This document shows positions 1-10,528 of a stretch of 64,000 bases of DNA, piece after piece. Position 1 is the first letter of the stretch; the number at the start of each line of letters is the position of its first letter. Source of the DNA: Pseudomicrostroma phylloplanum (lineage: Eukaryota; Basidiomycota; Exobasidiomycetes; Microstromatales). The DNA lies in assembly GCA_039545275.1 (NCBI GenBank), contig BCHS01000019.1:1-64000 (forward strand). Direction: 5' to 3'. The notes below the pieces were generated by a model. It made no database searches, was not told the DNA's origin, and worked only from the letters and a program-made list of their open reading frames with translations. The position numbers and the translations under genes are program-made.

Positions 1-861
1 TGAGCACTTTGCCACACAGAAGAGCCATAGGCTTTGGGCTGCCAGGAATCCAGGTGCGCATCCATGTGGATCACCGTAATGGGGCCGTAGACTTTGTGTA
101 GGGACCGTAAGATGGGAAGTACAATGGAGTGATCCCCACCCATCGAGGCGATACGCGGGTGTCTCTTGCCGTCTAGGGCGACAACGCCTCCTTCTTCCTT
201 GCTACGAGTCTCGCCCAAAGCTTCGATGCTCTTTGCCCCGGAAGGGGTGGGGTGTTGAAGCAGTGCAGAATAGGCGTCTTCGATCTGTGAAAAGGCCACC
301 GAGTTGTCAAAGGGCGTGATGGGCATGTCCCCACAGTCGACAATCGTGGCATTCGACTGAAAGGGATTGATGCCCAGAATGGGGTTGAAAGTCCGAAACG
401 ATGTCTGGCGCGCAGAGCCAAAGCGGATCGCACGCGGACCGAACCTTGCGCCTGGTCTGGAGAGGAGAGAGAGGAGAGCGTTAGGCATTGAGGAAGAGCC
501 CGGGTAGATAGCATCCCTCGGCTGTGTCTCTCCGACTCACTTGAAAGACACGGCCGTGTCTATCGGAACACCGATCAGAGCGATATCGAATTCTGCTGTA
601 GGTTGGGTCAGGCTGTGGAGCGGACCGCCAAGAGAGATTGGCGCGTGGCATCGTCAGAAGAAACACATCGAAGAGGGACAGACGAGACGAGACGTACCAC
701 TTGACGTGTTCCATATGAGCAAAGGTGGAGATGCCCGTGAAGTAAAAGTCTGGGATATCCCATCTCTTGGCAGTGGAGCTCCCCTCGGCTTGCGCCAGGC
801 ACAGCGATGCCCAAGCTGACGCGCTCACGAGTAGCAAGGTTGGCAGAGGAGAGAAGCGCAT
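1..861 (-). CDS. Secreted agmatinase-type ureohydrolase (partial, runs off left edge)
   Basis: Hydrolyses agmatine or a related guanidino substrate to urea and an amine, using a two-Mn2+ centre (family knowledge). Three exons give one continuous reading: 861-698, 612-541 and 456-1, with GT-AG introns 613-697 and 457-540. The N-terminus is a signal peptide (MRFSPLPTLLLVSASAWASL, cleavage near ...CLAQA), so the enzyme is probably exported, as in many fungal homologues. Visible family blocks are GISTFAHMEHVKCLTQ, FDIALIGVPIDTAVSFKPGA, RFGPRAIR, the metal-binding GGDHS (about 130-145) and HMDAHLDSW (about 47-73). The second half, with the later metal ligands (DxD...E), lies beyond position 1. The exon-2 start was chosen because it restores the family string VKCLTQ; the nearer AG at 597 breaks the frame. 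It is divergent from the amino-acid permease. Arginase or guanidinobutyrase are alternatives. Confidence 0.85.
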
Positions 862-965
862 CGTGAGTAGGGAGAGAGCAGGAAGAAGGGTGTACGATGA
901 TTGGAGTTCGCTGGATTCGCTAACCTGAAGGCGAGATTAGCGTGCGAATCTGAAGGAGCCAGAAG

Positions 966-1013
966 CCGGGAGGAAGAGGAGGAGGAGGAGGAAGAAGAAG
1001 AGGAGCAGAGGAA
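966..1013. repeat. GAG/GAA purine microsatellite
   Basis: Imperfect trinucleotide run of GAG and GAA units, about 100 bp upstream of the agmatinase start codon. It produces the Glu-rich and Ser-rich shadow translations seen here. Confidence 0.8.
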
Positions 1014-1915
1014 CTGCAGCGACACCCGATCTTCCTGTGCGATCTCACAGGCGGGAAAGGCGGGGACTCGCCGTGTCTTCTCGCTTCATCGCTGCAGGGT
1101 GGGTGGCGACCATATCTAGGAAAGACAGGTCGGCTAGCTATCTCAAACAGGCGAGTCCTGTGCTCGCAGTCACGATTTCGGTTCGTTGCCACCTTTACGC
1201 TTTGGGTACGGACGGCTATATTTCGTGTGTGGCACGGGCGGGTGAGATAAAGTATCTTGAGCGCAAGGGTTGGGTATCACGGGGAGGACAGGCCGCGATC
1301 GCATGATCTGAGATCGCTGGATCAAGGCCGCGGCCAGCCTCTTTGTTTCTATTGTTGGTCTTGGCTCACCTGCCATTGGGCTGCTGCGAATCGCACCGCT
1401 GTTCCTGGGGGGTCATCTTCCCTTTGAATCTTGGGCTGTGGCCGTACTCCTGCCACGGGTTGCTCGCCAAGGCTAAAGGACTCGATGAGCAATAGGCTAG
1501 ACTTGTCCTGTTGTTGCAGAAGCCGCATCTTCAGCCGGGGAAAGCGCAGGGTGGGGGAAAGGGGTGGGGGAAGCTGTGCCTGCTGCCCTTCTCTCCACAC
1601 ACTGCAGCACTGCACGCCCCCCGCACGCGATAAGGGAAAGTGGCGCGCGCCAGGCGGGCAGGCGCGCAGACAGTCAAGCCGGGCGAGACAAGCAATCAAG
1701 CCCCGACCGCTCCTCTTGGCGCCAACCGCTGCAACTTGCTCCTCTTGGCAAAGTCAACGACGAGATAACTCCCGACGGCAGGTACAGGTGCAGAGGGATG
1801 AAGGGGAGGAGATAGCCCTACCGACGACCGCCCAGTGGCTTGCCTTGAATACCCCGCCATGGGCTAGCCACACACTAATCGGACTCAAGGCGAGGTTGAG
1901 GAGAGGCCGTTCTGC

Positions 1916-1921
1916 TATAAG
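1916..1921 (+). promoter_or_regulatory. TATA-like element for the permease
   Basis: TATAAG lies about 170 bp upstream of the permease ATG at 2090. Position and sequence fit a core promoter; there is no transcript evidence. Confidence 0.35.
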
Positions 1922-2089
1922 ATGGCGAGCCTGAAAGTGAGGGTTTACCAAAGGACGCTATCCGGAGCGAGATCCATAGCAGACACGGCAGCCTCCTTGC
2001 TTGAGCCGTGATCTTCGAGCATTCTACCCTCACTTTATCGACTCCACATTCCTTCTTCATCTCTTGCTTCGGTCGACGGCACTGTAAGC

Positions 2090-3820
2090 ATGACCACCTC
2101 ACAAGATGAGATCAAGCAGGTCCCCTCTGGCGGCACTTCTCCCAAAGAAGCGGTGCCGGAATTGAGCGAGTGGCAGCCAAATGCCAGCTCAGAGGACACA
2201 CCTAGTACCGTTGAGATTCGACCGAGGACGCTGTCGTATCGTCAAGTGGCCGTCTACGCAATGGCCGGTTCCATGGGGACCAACGTCTTCATGCAGGGCA
2301 GCTCTGGTCTCATCCGTGGCGGACCGATCTCGTTGCTCATCGGCTACATCTACATGGCCACCATCCTCGCCGCCGTCAACATCGGGCAAGCAGAGATGGT
2401 CTCCTGGCGTCCGATCACCAGCAACTTCAATCGACTCGCCTCTGTCTACGTGGACCGCTCTACGGGAGTCGCAAGCAGTGTCAACTATCTGGTCCTCATG
2501 GCCAGTCTGGTCTGCTTCGAGATCACCGCTGGAACGGCCGTACTGAGTTACTGGACCGCCGCCGACCTGGACATTGCCATCCCTTTTGCCTTCCTGGGTG
2601 CCTATTGCGCCCTCAATATCTGGTCGACCAAGTTCTTTGGAGAGGGTGAATTCTGGATTGGAATCATCAAGATCATCACCATCACTGGCCTCCTCATCTC
2701 CACCATCTTCTTCATGAGCGGAGCGAACCCTCGGCGAGACTCCTTTGGGTTCAGGTACTGGCTTAACCCAGGACCCATGAATGAATGGCAAGCAACGGGT
2801 TCCACCGGTCGCTTCCTCGGCGTAATTGCTGGGTTGGTGAATGCTGCGTGGGCTTTCCAGGGACCAGACATGGTGGGTATGATCTCATGCGACGCCAAGA
2901 ACCCTCGAGTCACCGTTCCCAAGATCTACAAGACAGTTTGGATCCGTCTGTCTGTCTTCTTTGTGGGATCCGCCCTCGGAATCGGGATAATGACCCCACA
3001 CGACGACCCTATTCTGATCGCCGCCGTGGCGAATTCGGCACCGGGTGCGGCCAGGTCCGCTTGGGTTCGAGGAATGGACCGACTGGAGGTCCCCGTGCTG
3101 CCTCACATCATCAATGCCGTCATCTTTACCAGTGTTTTCTCTGCGGGCAACGCCTACGTCTACGCTGGCGCCCGAACGATCTACGGTCTGGCCGCCGAGG
3201 GGACCTTCCCCAAGGTTTTCGCGCGCACCAACCGCAACGGTGTGCCCTACGTGGGGGTGATCAGCATGCTCCTTATCGGTCTCCTGTCCTTCCTGCAGGT
3301 CTCTACCAATTCCTCCGTCGCACTGGGATACTTTGTCGACGTGTCCACCGCAGCCCTCCTGGTCACCTGGGTAATCATGTCCCTCACGCACATCCGTTTC
3401 CGCCAAGCCATCCGCGCACAAGGCTTCGATCACTCTCAACTCCCCTACTGGTCTCGCAGATTCGGTGGATGGGCAGGATGGTATGGTCTCTTCAATGCCA
3501 CGCTAGTACTCATCGTCAGCGGCTACATGAATTGGATTCCGGGAAACTTCGATTCCACCAACTTCATCCTGGCCTACTTCGCCCTCTTCTTCACTCTCGC
3601 CGTCTATCTAGGCCATAAGGTCTTCACCCGCAAGCCTTGGAAGAAGGCGACAGAGGTGGACCTCTACTACGGTGCGGATGAGCTGGCAGCGGCGGATCTG
3701 GCCGAAATGAACGCTGAGGCTGACCCGGAGAAGACGGAGGAGGGATCGCCAGGAAGAGTGGCTAGACGAATGCCCGCCTCGCTCAGGAAGGCAGCCAAGA
3801 AGCTTGAGGGAGTCTTGTGA
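2090..3820 (+). CDS. Amino-acid permease, YAT/APC family
   Basis: Intronless, 576 aa, a usual length for fungal amino-acid/H+ symporters of the plasma membrane. An acidic soluble N-terminus (about 45 aa) precedes roughly twelve hydrophobic segments between residues 50 and 530. The TM1 block AMAGSMGTNVFMQGSSGL followed by RGGP is a variant of the family's GGxIGTGLFxGSG...AGP signature. FQGPDMVGMISCDAKNPR and VTVPKIYKTVWIR match the conserved loop (G-E/D-x-x-G...NPRxxxPxAxxxxxxR). The C-terminal tail is hydrophilic and Lys/Glu-rich. ATG 2090 is the first in-frame start after the TATA-like element. Substrate cannot be read from sequence; the Asn/Gln-rich TM1 differs from canonical YATs. Adjacent agmatinase suggests nitrogen scavenging (inference). 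Confidence 0.9.
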   Translation: MTTSQDEIKQVPSGGTSPKEAVPELSEWQPNASSEDTPSTVEIRPRTLSYRQVAVYAMAGSMGTNVFMQGSSGLIRGGPISLLIGYIYMATILAAVNIGQAEMVSWRPITSNFNRLASVYVDRSTGVASSVNYLVLMASLVCFEITAGTAVLSYWTAADLDIAIPFAFLGAYCALNIWSTKFFGEGEFWIGIIKIITITGLLISTIFFMSGANPRRDSFGFRYWLNPGPMNEWQATGSTGRFLGVIAGLVNAAWAFQGPDMVGMISCDAKNPRVTVPKIYKTVWIRLSVFFVGSALGIGIMTPHDDPILIAAVANSAPGAARSAWVRGMDRLEVPVLPHIINAVIFTSVFSAGNAYVYAGARTIYGLAAEGTFPKVFARTNRNGVPYVGVISMLLIGLLSFLQVSTNSSVALGYFVDVSTAALLVTWVIMSLTHIRFRQAIRAQGFDHSQLPYWSRRFGGWAGWYGLFNATLVLIVSGYMNWIPGNFDSTNFILAYFALFFTLAVYLGHKVFTRKPWKKATEVDLYYGADELAAADLAEMNAEADPEKTEEGSPGRVARRMPASLRKAAKKLEGVL

Positions 3821-4582
3821 GGGACAAAGACAGAGAGAGAAGCAGTGTACGAGGACTTCTTCACTGTTGTCCCTGTCCGGTGTGTGTGTGTGTGTTTGTT
3901 CGTCTCAGTCTGCCCGCCTGCCATACCAGCAGAGCTGTACAAATTTCCAATTCACTTGTCATCAATTTCGAAGCGTCGACACACCTGGATGCCCGGCGTC
4001 TTCATCATTATCCCTTTACATCTTGCCACCTCCAAGTCTGGTGGTCAACTGCTCGAAAATCCACCTCGCCGTCGTCGTCGTCCGGCCAGCTTGTCGAGGC
4101 GCGGAGCTCAGCTCCACCTGAAGCGGAACCGGAACGGAAGTCAGGGTCAGGGCGGAGACTCTTCAAGCTGGGCTGGGCGCCAGGTATCTGGCCAGACATT
4201 GTCCGTAGCCCAGCGGCGAGCGTTACAGCAAGTGACCGCGCGATACTCTGTCGCTCTCGACGGCTGTCTGCAATCTCATGCGGGCGAGCAGCGCCTCACC
4301 GGCGAGGATTATGCACTCACACTCAGATTCACCACACTTTCACTCACGGTACACACCAGCTGAATCGATTGTTGAATGAAATGACATATACTATTTCCGA
4401 TGGCAAGAAGAGAGACGCGAGTCTGCCGTAATTATGCTGTCGTCCAGACAGGGTACTACGTTGCTGTACCGTCTGCATACGTTGCTGTCGAGGCTTATGC
4501 TGGGATCGACAGTAGAAGAGAAGTCATTGTGCGGTTGCGTTTGATTTACTTTGGCGAGAAGAGTTTATTGATGGATCGTGAG
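3821..4582. other. Convergent intergenic region
   Basis: The 3' flanks of the permease (plus) and the unrecognised gene (minus) meet here. A (TG)n run lies at 3880-3895. I see no further gene; the overlapping plus ORFs of 105-204 aa have no recognisable content. Confidence 0.6.
3880..3896. repeat. (TG)n microsatellite
   Basis: Uninterrupted TG dinucleotide run about 60 bp past the permease stop codon. Confidence 0.8.
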
Positions 4583-6928
4583 TCATCTTGAGGCAGTGTT
4601 GAAGGCATTGTTGATCGACGCAGGCTGTGGCGGCCTGCGCAGTATAGCGGACATGCCAAGGCGGTCCGCTCTGTATCGCAGAATCAGTGCCTCGGCGTCT
4701 GCGGAGACGATATCCGACAGTGAAATCGAAAAGATTGAAACCGTTCCAGCGTAAATCAACTGGACTGCCTTTACAAGGGCGCGGGCAACGGTGTCGTGGC
4801 GAACATTTGTCCAGTCTCTCTTGACGAGCGGGCGATACGCGTGGACGAAGAGAAAACAGATTACTGCCACGAGTTAGGACTGCTCGTAATGCATCTGTAC
4901 GGAAGCTGCCGCGTGAGGGGGCTCGATGCCCTCGTCGAACTACCGCACTATCCCCAGCAGAATGGATTGGATCCCTTGGACCAGATCATGCGCTGGAATT
5001 CCGGCCCCGAGGGCGTAGCGCTGAAACGGAAACACCGGGAGAAAGATGTCCGAATTGGTCGTATTGTCAGCTTGAGGGGGGCAGCGGCGGCTCGCTTGAT
5101 GTGAACCAGCCAGGACACAATCGACTCGTGAGGCCGAAGAGCGAGGATCTGAGTCATCGACAATGAGGAGATACAATCAAACAGTCAGTCGTCTGGGCAC
5201 GTGGCTACTGGAAACTAATCTCGACGCCCTCACTATTGCCTCTACCTCGCCCAAATCCAGTCGATGAGCGAATTGTACTAGCACCGTAGGGAAGCCAGCG
5301 CCGCCCACAGGCTTGATACCGCGGATTATCCTCAGCCAGATGTAGAGTTTTGTGGCATAGCATGAGAGGCGAGTCAACAACTCGACCCAGCGACCGATCG
5401 TTGCGGGGTCGCGTTGGGTGCTATGCCCGATCTGGAAGACCAAGCAGTGGGCCACGGCATACAGCCAGTGTCTGCATCGATCGCGCGAGAGTGCTCCCTC
5501 TGGGATGCCCGTCGGATTGGCGCATCTGAAAAGACGTGGTCACTTTGTCAACGATGAGTTCAGTGGAGCTACTTCCCCGTCCCACGAAAGACTCACAGCG
5601 CTACAACATTGGTTCCAGGGACGAACGCCAGGGGAATCGCAATGATGTCCATAGTGGAGGCCTCGAGGTCTAAGCCACTCTGGCGAAGATGTCGGCCGAC
5701 GTACTCAGCGATCGCGGCATTTTGTTGTCGGGTCCCGTGGGCAAATGCGGTCCGAGAAAGATCCGGAGGGACGAGCGCCTCAAGGGCCAACGGCCCACTT
5801 CCGACGTCGACGCTAGCAAGAACCGGGAGAGGCCAAGCAATCCGGCCAAAGTGGCCATCCTGTAAGCATGCTACAATGCTCGGATGACGAGGCCCCTGTC
5901 GCAGAAACTGCAAACGGAAATCGAGAGATCAGTACAAAGGTCAGAAAGCTCCCTGATCGTTCCCTGCGCGCCGTGCTCTATAATTGAGCACGATCGACTC
6001 ACAGACTCCACCTCAGCTCCAAACTCGCGCTGGGGCATCCCGCGCCGGAGACGCTCAATGTTGCGCTGCACTTGACGTTGTGAAGCCACTCGATCCAGAG
6101 GGTCCCCGCTCACGCTGTGGCGGAAGGTGTCGTTGTACATCTCTAAGAAGATTACTTCCTCGAAAGCCCTCCTCCATTGCCTGACCGCCGCTTGCCAGTC
6201 TCCCCAGTTGCGCGACGAGATACACTTGAGGAACTGCAGCCGCGCCATCGTCCGACCGAACTCGAGCTGCACAGTGGCCGACAAGCCGTGCTTAAACTCA
6301 AAGTTTGCTGCGCGGCGTTCCGTCACTTGCCTAGACAAGAGCAATGGAGAAGGCGTCAGAAGGGTAGGGATGTGGCCCGCGAGAGGAGTGTCTGCGCTTT
6401 AGGAGACATACCATAAGAAAAGATTCGGCCTGTCCATCATCATCGCGACCGGAAGTTGGTGAGCCAAGATGGCCCTCGCCGGAGTGTCTTCACCCAAATC
6501 GGCCTGGGCTCGACGGATACACTCCAGCATACTTGCCTCGTATGCCCTTGACCAAAGAATATGTTGCTTGACATAGTCAGGCTCACGGAGAGTAAGGGTT
6601 TCGGCACCGTTGTCTGACATGATGGGCATACAGAATGGGATGACCTGAGAAAAGGTGAAGGCGGCAATCGGTAGTGAGTATCAAGAGGTCCGTGCTAGGT
6701 TACGAGGAGGTGCAAAGGACCGAGTTGAAGGCTCCGGCTCTGACAACGTCAAGGTCAGGTCGATGACTCGCTGTCGAGCCGAGTCGTGTCGCCCAAGAGC
6801 CGCTGCTGACTCACCTGCATCCGTCGCTGCCCTTGGCAGGCTGGTGTGAAGGTCGCAGAGGCTTGAATATTGACTGGACCCTTGATGACTAGCTTCTCGA
6901 TGTTGAAGGTGGGTGCAGGACCAGCCAT
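4583..6928 (-). CDS. Unrecognised multi-exon gene
   Basis: I do not recognise the family. A phase-consistent model begins at ATG 6928 (MAGPAPTFNIEKLVIKGPVN): exons 6928-6815, 6644-6412, 6330-6003, 5907-5597 and 5525-5201, with GT-AG introns of 170, 81, 95, 71 and about 52 nt, giving 437 residues. The product looks mainly helical, with blocks such as YVKQHILWSRAYEASMLECI, WRRAFEEVIFLEMYNDTF and LLTRLSCYATKLYIWLRIIR. No signal peptide, zinc cluster or known catalytic motif is visible. The 3' end is unresolved. One reading enters an exon at 5148 and stops at 4948. Another, more protein-like, uses 4869-4583 (HAYRPLVKRDWTNVRHD). I could not join these with good splice sites, so the stretch 4583-5200 is low confidence. 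Confidence 0.5.
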
Positions 6929-8454
6929 TGTGTCTCTGAGATAGCGAAAGCGGGGCGTGGAAGAGCTGCAGGTGTCAGTTCTCCGATCGTGCATGGCTAG
7001 CCGAGGCGGCGTCTTCTCGCAAGCGAGCGCTGCAGGTGACTTACCGACAGGTGAGATCGGTATTGTGAGAGGATGCTGGGATATCGTCGATATCGCGGTA
7101 GTGGTAGCCGTGCTTTGCCCATGTCCCCATAAGTGAGAGTCCTCGAGTGGAAGTCTGACATACACGGCTCCACGATGATGGCTGAGAAGGTGTAGTCGTT
7201 ATGCTTTCCAGGCTTGAGAGGGCTATGCAGTGAATGACGACGACTGCAGCTGGAGAAGCGAGGTGTTGGTGGTGGGTCACAAGACTCGAGTGGCTTGAGG
7301 AGCTGAGCTTCTTGAGACTTGTCTCGATGGCGAGATGATGGGGTAGTGAGCAGCTATGTGCTAGCTAGTATGTGTCGAGATGCTGTGGCCGTGAGTAGAT
7401 AGCCTTGGCAGGTGTGATGAGTCGGAAGAGCGTCGATGTGAGGTGCAGCAGCGCTGACTTGCCTCTGGCGAGAGAGGTGAGGCAGTCTCGCTGATGTGGA
7501 TGTCTGTCGTGGACGAGGAAGGTGGTGTGGTGAGGAGGAAGAGCAGCTGGACGAAGGTGCTACCTGAGCGACTTACGAGTGCTGAGTGTGTCTATATGTA
7601 TGCAGCGTGGCCAAGGCTACGAGTGTGGGTGGGGGCGATGGTGAGGATGGGATGGTGGAGTGGCGAGAGAGAAGGGAAGAGAACAAAGGAGCGAGGACAA
7701 GAGGGCGGCACAAAAGGATTCCTCGCTGGCGATCACCACCTCATCGTTGCTACCGCGCCGCCGCGCCGCCGCGCCGACCCTCCTTCCGTCCCGTTGGCGT
7801 ACACAGATCACCCGTCGCCCCTGCTGCGCCTCTGGTGTGCAGGCACAACGGATCATCGTTCGTTCCTCGCGGGCGTTACCAATCCGGGAGCAACTTGTGC
7901 TCAGCCCTCGGCGTCAAGGCTCAGCCGCCCCACCAACTTGTTCTTCCCCGGTTTGTGCCGATCACCGTTGCCCTGAGAAGTACTACAGCCACGCTCACAC
8001 AGCACATGGCTGAGCTGCAGGCACTGTGTTACTCGGAGCTCACTGGAGGACCGCACAAAGGTTTCAGCCCTTGCTCGCTACTCGAAGATCGCCGAACAAA
8101 GCGTAGTGCAAACGAACGGCTTGGTTGAAGCAACCGCATACCAGCGTAAGGTGGCTGCAGAGTGACGGCATGGCAAGGGCGAATGAACCTCGTCGCAAAC
8201 TGAAAGCAGTATCAGAGATGAGCGAAGAAGAGGGTGACCAGTAGGAGACAGGCTGCAGTGGCATCAGCGACGCCCTCAGAACAGACAGAGACGGGACATG
8301 CTGAGACGGAAAGCAGAGTCCAAAGTACACTCAGGACATTACATTATCACCGCTTCACTTCAGCCCTGTATGCTTTCAAAGATACAATTACATTACGACC
8401 TCGATACATGGCGTCTGAGTTGCCTTATGGTCTTCTATCAAGCGCTTTGAATCG
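6929..8454. other. Intergenic region between two minus-strand genes
   Basis: About 1.5 kb holding the 5' flank of the unrecognised gene and the 3' flank of the regulator. Plus-strand ORFs of 117-180 aa between 7494 and 8128 overlap each other in different frames, are Arg/Pro-rich and show no family signature. An upstream non-coding exon or leader for the minus gene is possible around 7041-7280. Confidence 0.45.
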
Positions 8455-9844
8455 TCAGAAGAACGTCTCGCTGATTGAGTTGAGGAATGCCTGAGCATCG
8501 AAGTCCATGGAAGACATGGCATCGTCAATCAACGACTGTTCAAGAGATGGTAGCGAGCAAAGATGTCAGTACTGGTAGCTAGCGAAAGGACTTCAACCAA
8601 CGTCTTTGTCGACTCACAGTATTGTTCAGCTCGGCAGAGGGCAGCAGAGTGGTATCGAAAGGCCCAAAGGGATGGAAGGGATCCGCATTGGCAGACTTGG
8701 CAGTATGGACGTCGTAGCCGTACACGTCCGATGGAAGGCCTGATGGCGCCACGCCAGACGCTCCCTCCATGCTCGTGTCAGCGCGTCGCCCTGGGTTTCC
8801 AGCGACTGGTACTGGCTCTCTCGCAGCAGTGATGAGGCGGTCGAGAAAGCGGGCATGAAGCGCAATGGTGTCCCTATCGGTGTAAGCGCCACCCTCGAAG
8901 CGATCCCGCACCCGTCGACAGAGGTCCATGACGCTGGCGAGGTACTTGTCTTGAAGTGTGGTAACCTCACAAACGCAGACCATGCTCGTCAAGAACTTGG
9001 CTGCGTGAGCAGCCTCAAGAGACAAGCTGTCTGGTATGGCGCGGATCAACTCTACTGGTATTTCCAAGACGCCTGCTAGGACCCCTCTTGCGGCTTCGAT
9101 ACAGAACCTTACACTAGGAGCCTGAGCAGACAGGAGGTGTGGGCCACCTGAAGGGGTTGTGGACCTGCTTCGCGCCTGGTTCGCCGACGAATGGTGGTCC
9201 CAGGTCGACTTGTTGCCAAGGGGCATGGGCCCGTCTTCGGGAGACTGTCGCCTAAGGATCGAGCAGCCCAAATGCAGCGAAAGGCTGCTGGTCCAGATGA
9301 GCATCGAGCCCGATCGACAAGCTCTCTCTGTGGCCGTCAAAGTGCTTTGTACGCCCGTGGTCGACGGACGTGGTAGGTTCCAGGCTGACCGCTTGGCCTG
9401 CCACTCCTCCATGTCTCTCCTGATTGACGTCACGAGGGCCTCGGTCGGCCGATAAACTCGCGAGAAGGCCTCGTCGTCTAGGATGCCCTGCCAGCGGCTC
9501 TGAATCTTGCGGACCTCCACAGCTGCACAGCACCAACTATCGTTGGCACCATGTAGTGGGTCATCCTTCCACAGCTCAGCTGTACGGATGAGGGGGTGAA
9601 TAATGGGTATCGTGTGGTGCGATACGTAGTAGATGGACTGGAGTCTATCCTGCACGAAGAGCTGGAGGAATGTGCGCTGTCTCTTGCGAAAGTGTACTTG
9701 TATGGCTCGCTCTCGAGCCTTCTCGTGACTCGATGATGCATTGCCTGGCAGTGATCGATGAGCTGGACGCTTCAGTAGGCTGCGAGGGCACGAGTCCCCT
9801 AAGCGCATGTCGAGTGCCAGTCGAAAGGCGAATCCAGACTGCAC
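8455..9844 (-). CDS. C-terminal half of a fungal-specific (fungal_trans) regulator; N-terminus not found
   Basis: The 409-codon exon 9844-8618 and the last exon 8535-8455 join in phase across an 82-nt GTGAGT...CAG intron. The coding sense contains GFAFRLALDMRLGD, then RKRQRTFLQLFVQDRLQSIY. This is the recognisable core of the fungal-specific transcription-factor domain (GxAxRxAxDxxL...RRRxFWxxFxxDRxxS) that follows a Zn2Cys6 DNA-binding domain. The tail DDAMSSMDFDAQAFLNSISE is typical of such factors. Upstream, no Zn2Cys6 motif (CxxCxxxKxxC) is visible in any frame before the next gene at 10.5 kb. The junction at 9845-9870 would need either a 23-nt intron or an unseen splice. It may be a truncated pseudogene, a regulator lacking its DNA-binding domain, or a gene with unrecognised 5' exons (for example around MDPEALGCHAG at 10064). 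Confidence 0.6.
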
Positions 9845-10528
9845 GTGAGTGAGTGAGTTACCTGGGGGAGATTAACATGGGCGGCAAGAACTCTGCTGCC
9901 ATGAAGACCAAGGATCGGATTCTGATCATGACACCTGGAGGTGGGGGTTGGGGTAGTGAGGATGCCAAGGAGGAGGGAGAGACTGGTGTGGGGGACGCAG
10001 CGCAGGTGGATGCAGTGGCGAGAGCACTGGTGCCGGCGTGGCAGCCTAGGGCTTCAGGATCCATTGGCGAACGCAGCGCGACTCAGGCGACGTGTGCTTG
10101 AGCGCAGACATGAGCAAGTCTATAGAACATCATACTGTCCATCGTACAATGCAGATCAGCGTTTCTCTACTGAAGGGTGTGTGTGCTTCAGAGTGAGGCT
10201 CCTGGACGGTAGGTAGGAAGTCCATTAATGCTGCATGCTGCACTGCACGCCTCTCTTCCGAGCCGATCAGGGCCAGGGGTGGTGGTGAAGGGCAATTGCG
10301 GTCCACTGCGCTGCCTATTGAGCATCATTCGCCGAGGTCTGTACTACTCCTGTCATCCTTTCCTCGTACGCACGACTTTGCTCCTCCTCTCCCTCCCTGG
10401 ACGATACGAGGTGGGGACCTCTGCGCCTGCTCGCCTGCCTCGACGCGTCTGGGTCTCTGCCACGCGGCTGCCCCAGTGGTGCAGTGCAAGCCACGCGTGT
10501 GTGCTTGTGCTTGTGTGCGTTGCCCGCG
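9845..10528. other. Upstream region of the regulator and the serine-rich gene
   Basis: Divergent promoter region. A GTGA/GAGT repeat lies at 9844-9858. A minus ORF (MDPEALGCHAG..., start 10064) is Pro/Ser-rich and could be a 5' exon of the regulator, but its frame does not join cleanly to the domain exon. Confidence 0.4.

Larger units (their letters stand above)
862..2089. promoter_or_regulatory. Shared divergent promoter, agmatinase / permease
   Basis: This 1.2-kb stretch without a credible ORF separates two divergent genes. It contains several GATA-type hexamers: GATAA at 1246-1250, GATAAG at 1629-1634, GATAA at 1764-1768, GATAG at 1811-1815, and TTATC (GATAA on minus) at 2035-2039. GATA zinc-finger activators control nitrogen-catabolite genes in fungi, which would suit an agmatinase and an amino-acid permease. 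The sites are short and could be chance. Confidence 0.4.

Noticed and set aside
7494..8128. Overlapping plus-strand ORFs of 117-180 aa
   Set aside because: Different frames of the same GC-rich DNA, Arg/Pro/Ser-rich, with no domain and no splice-linked continuation.
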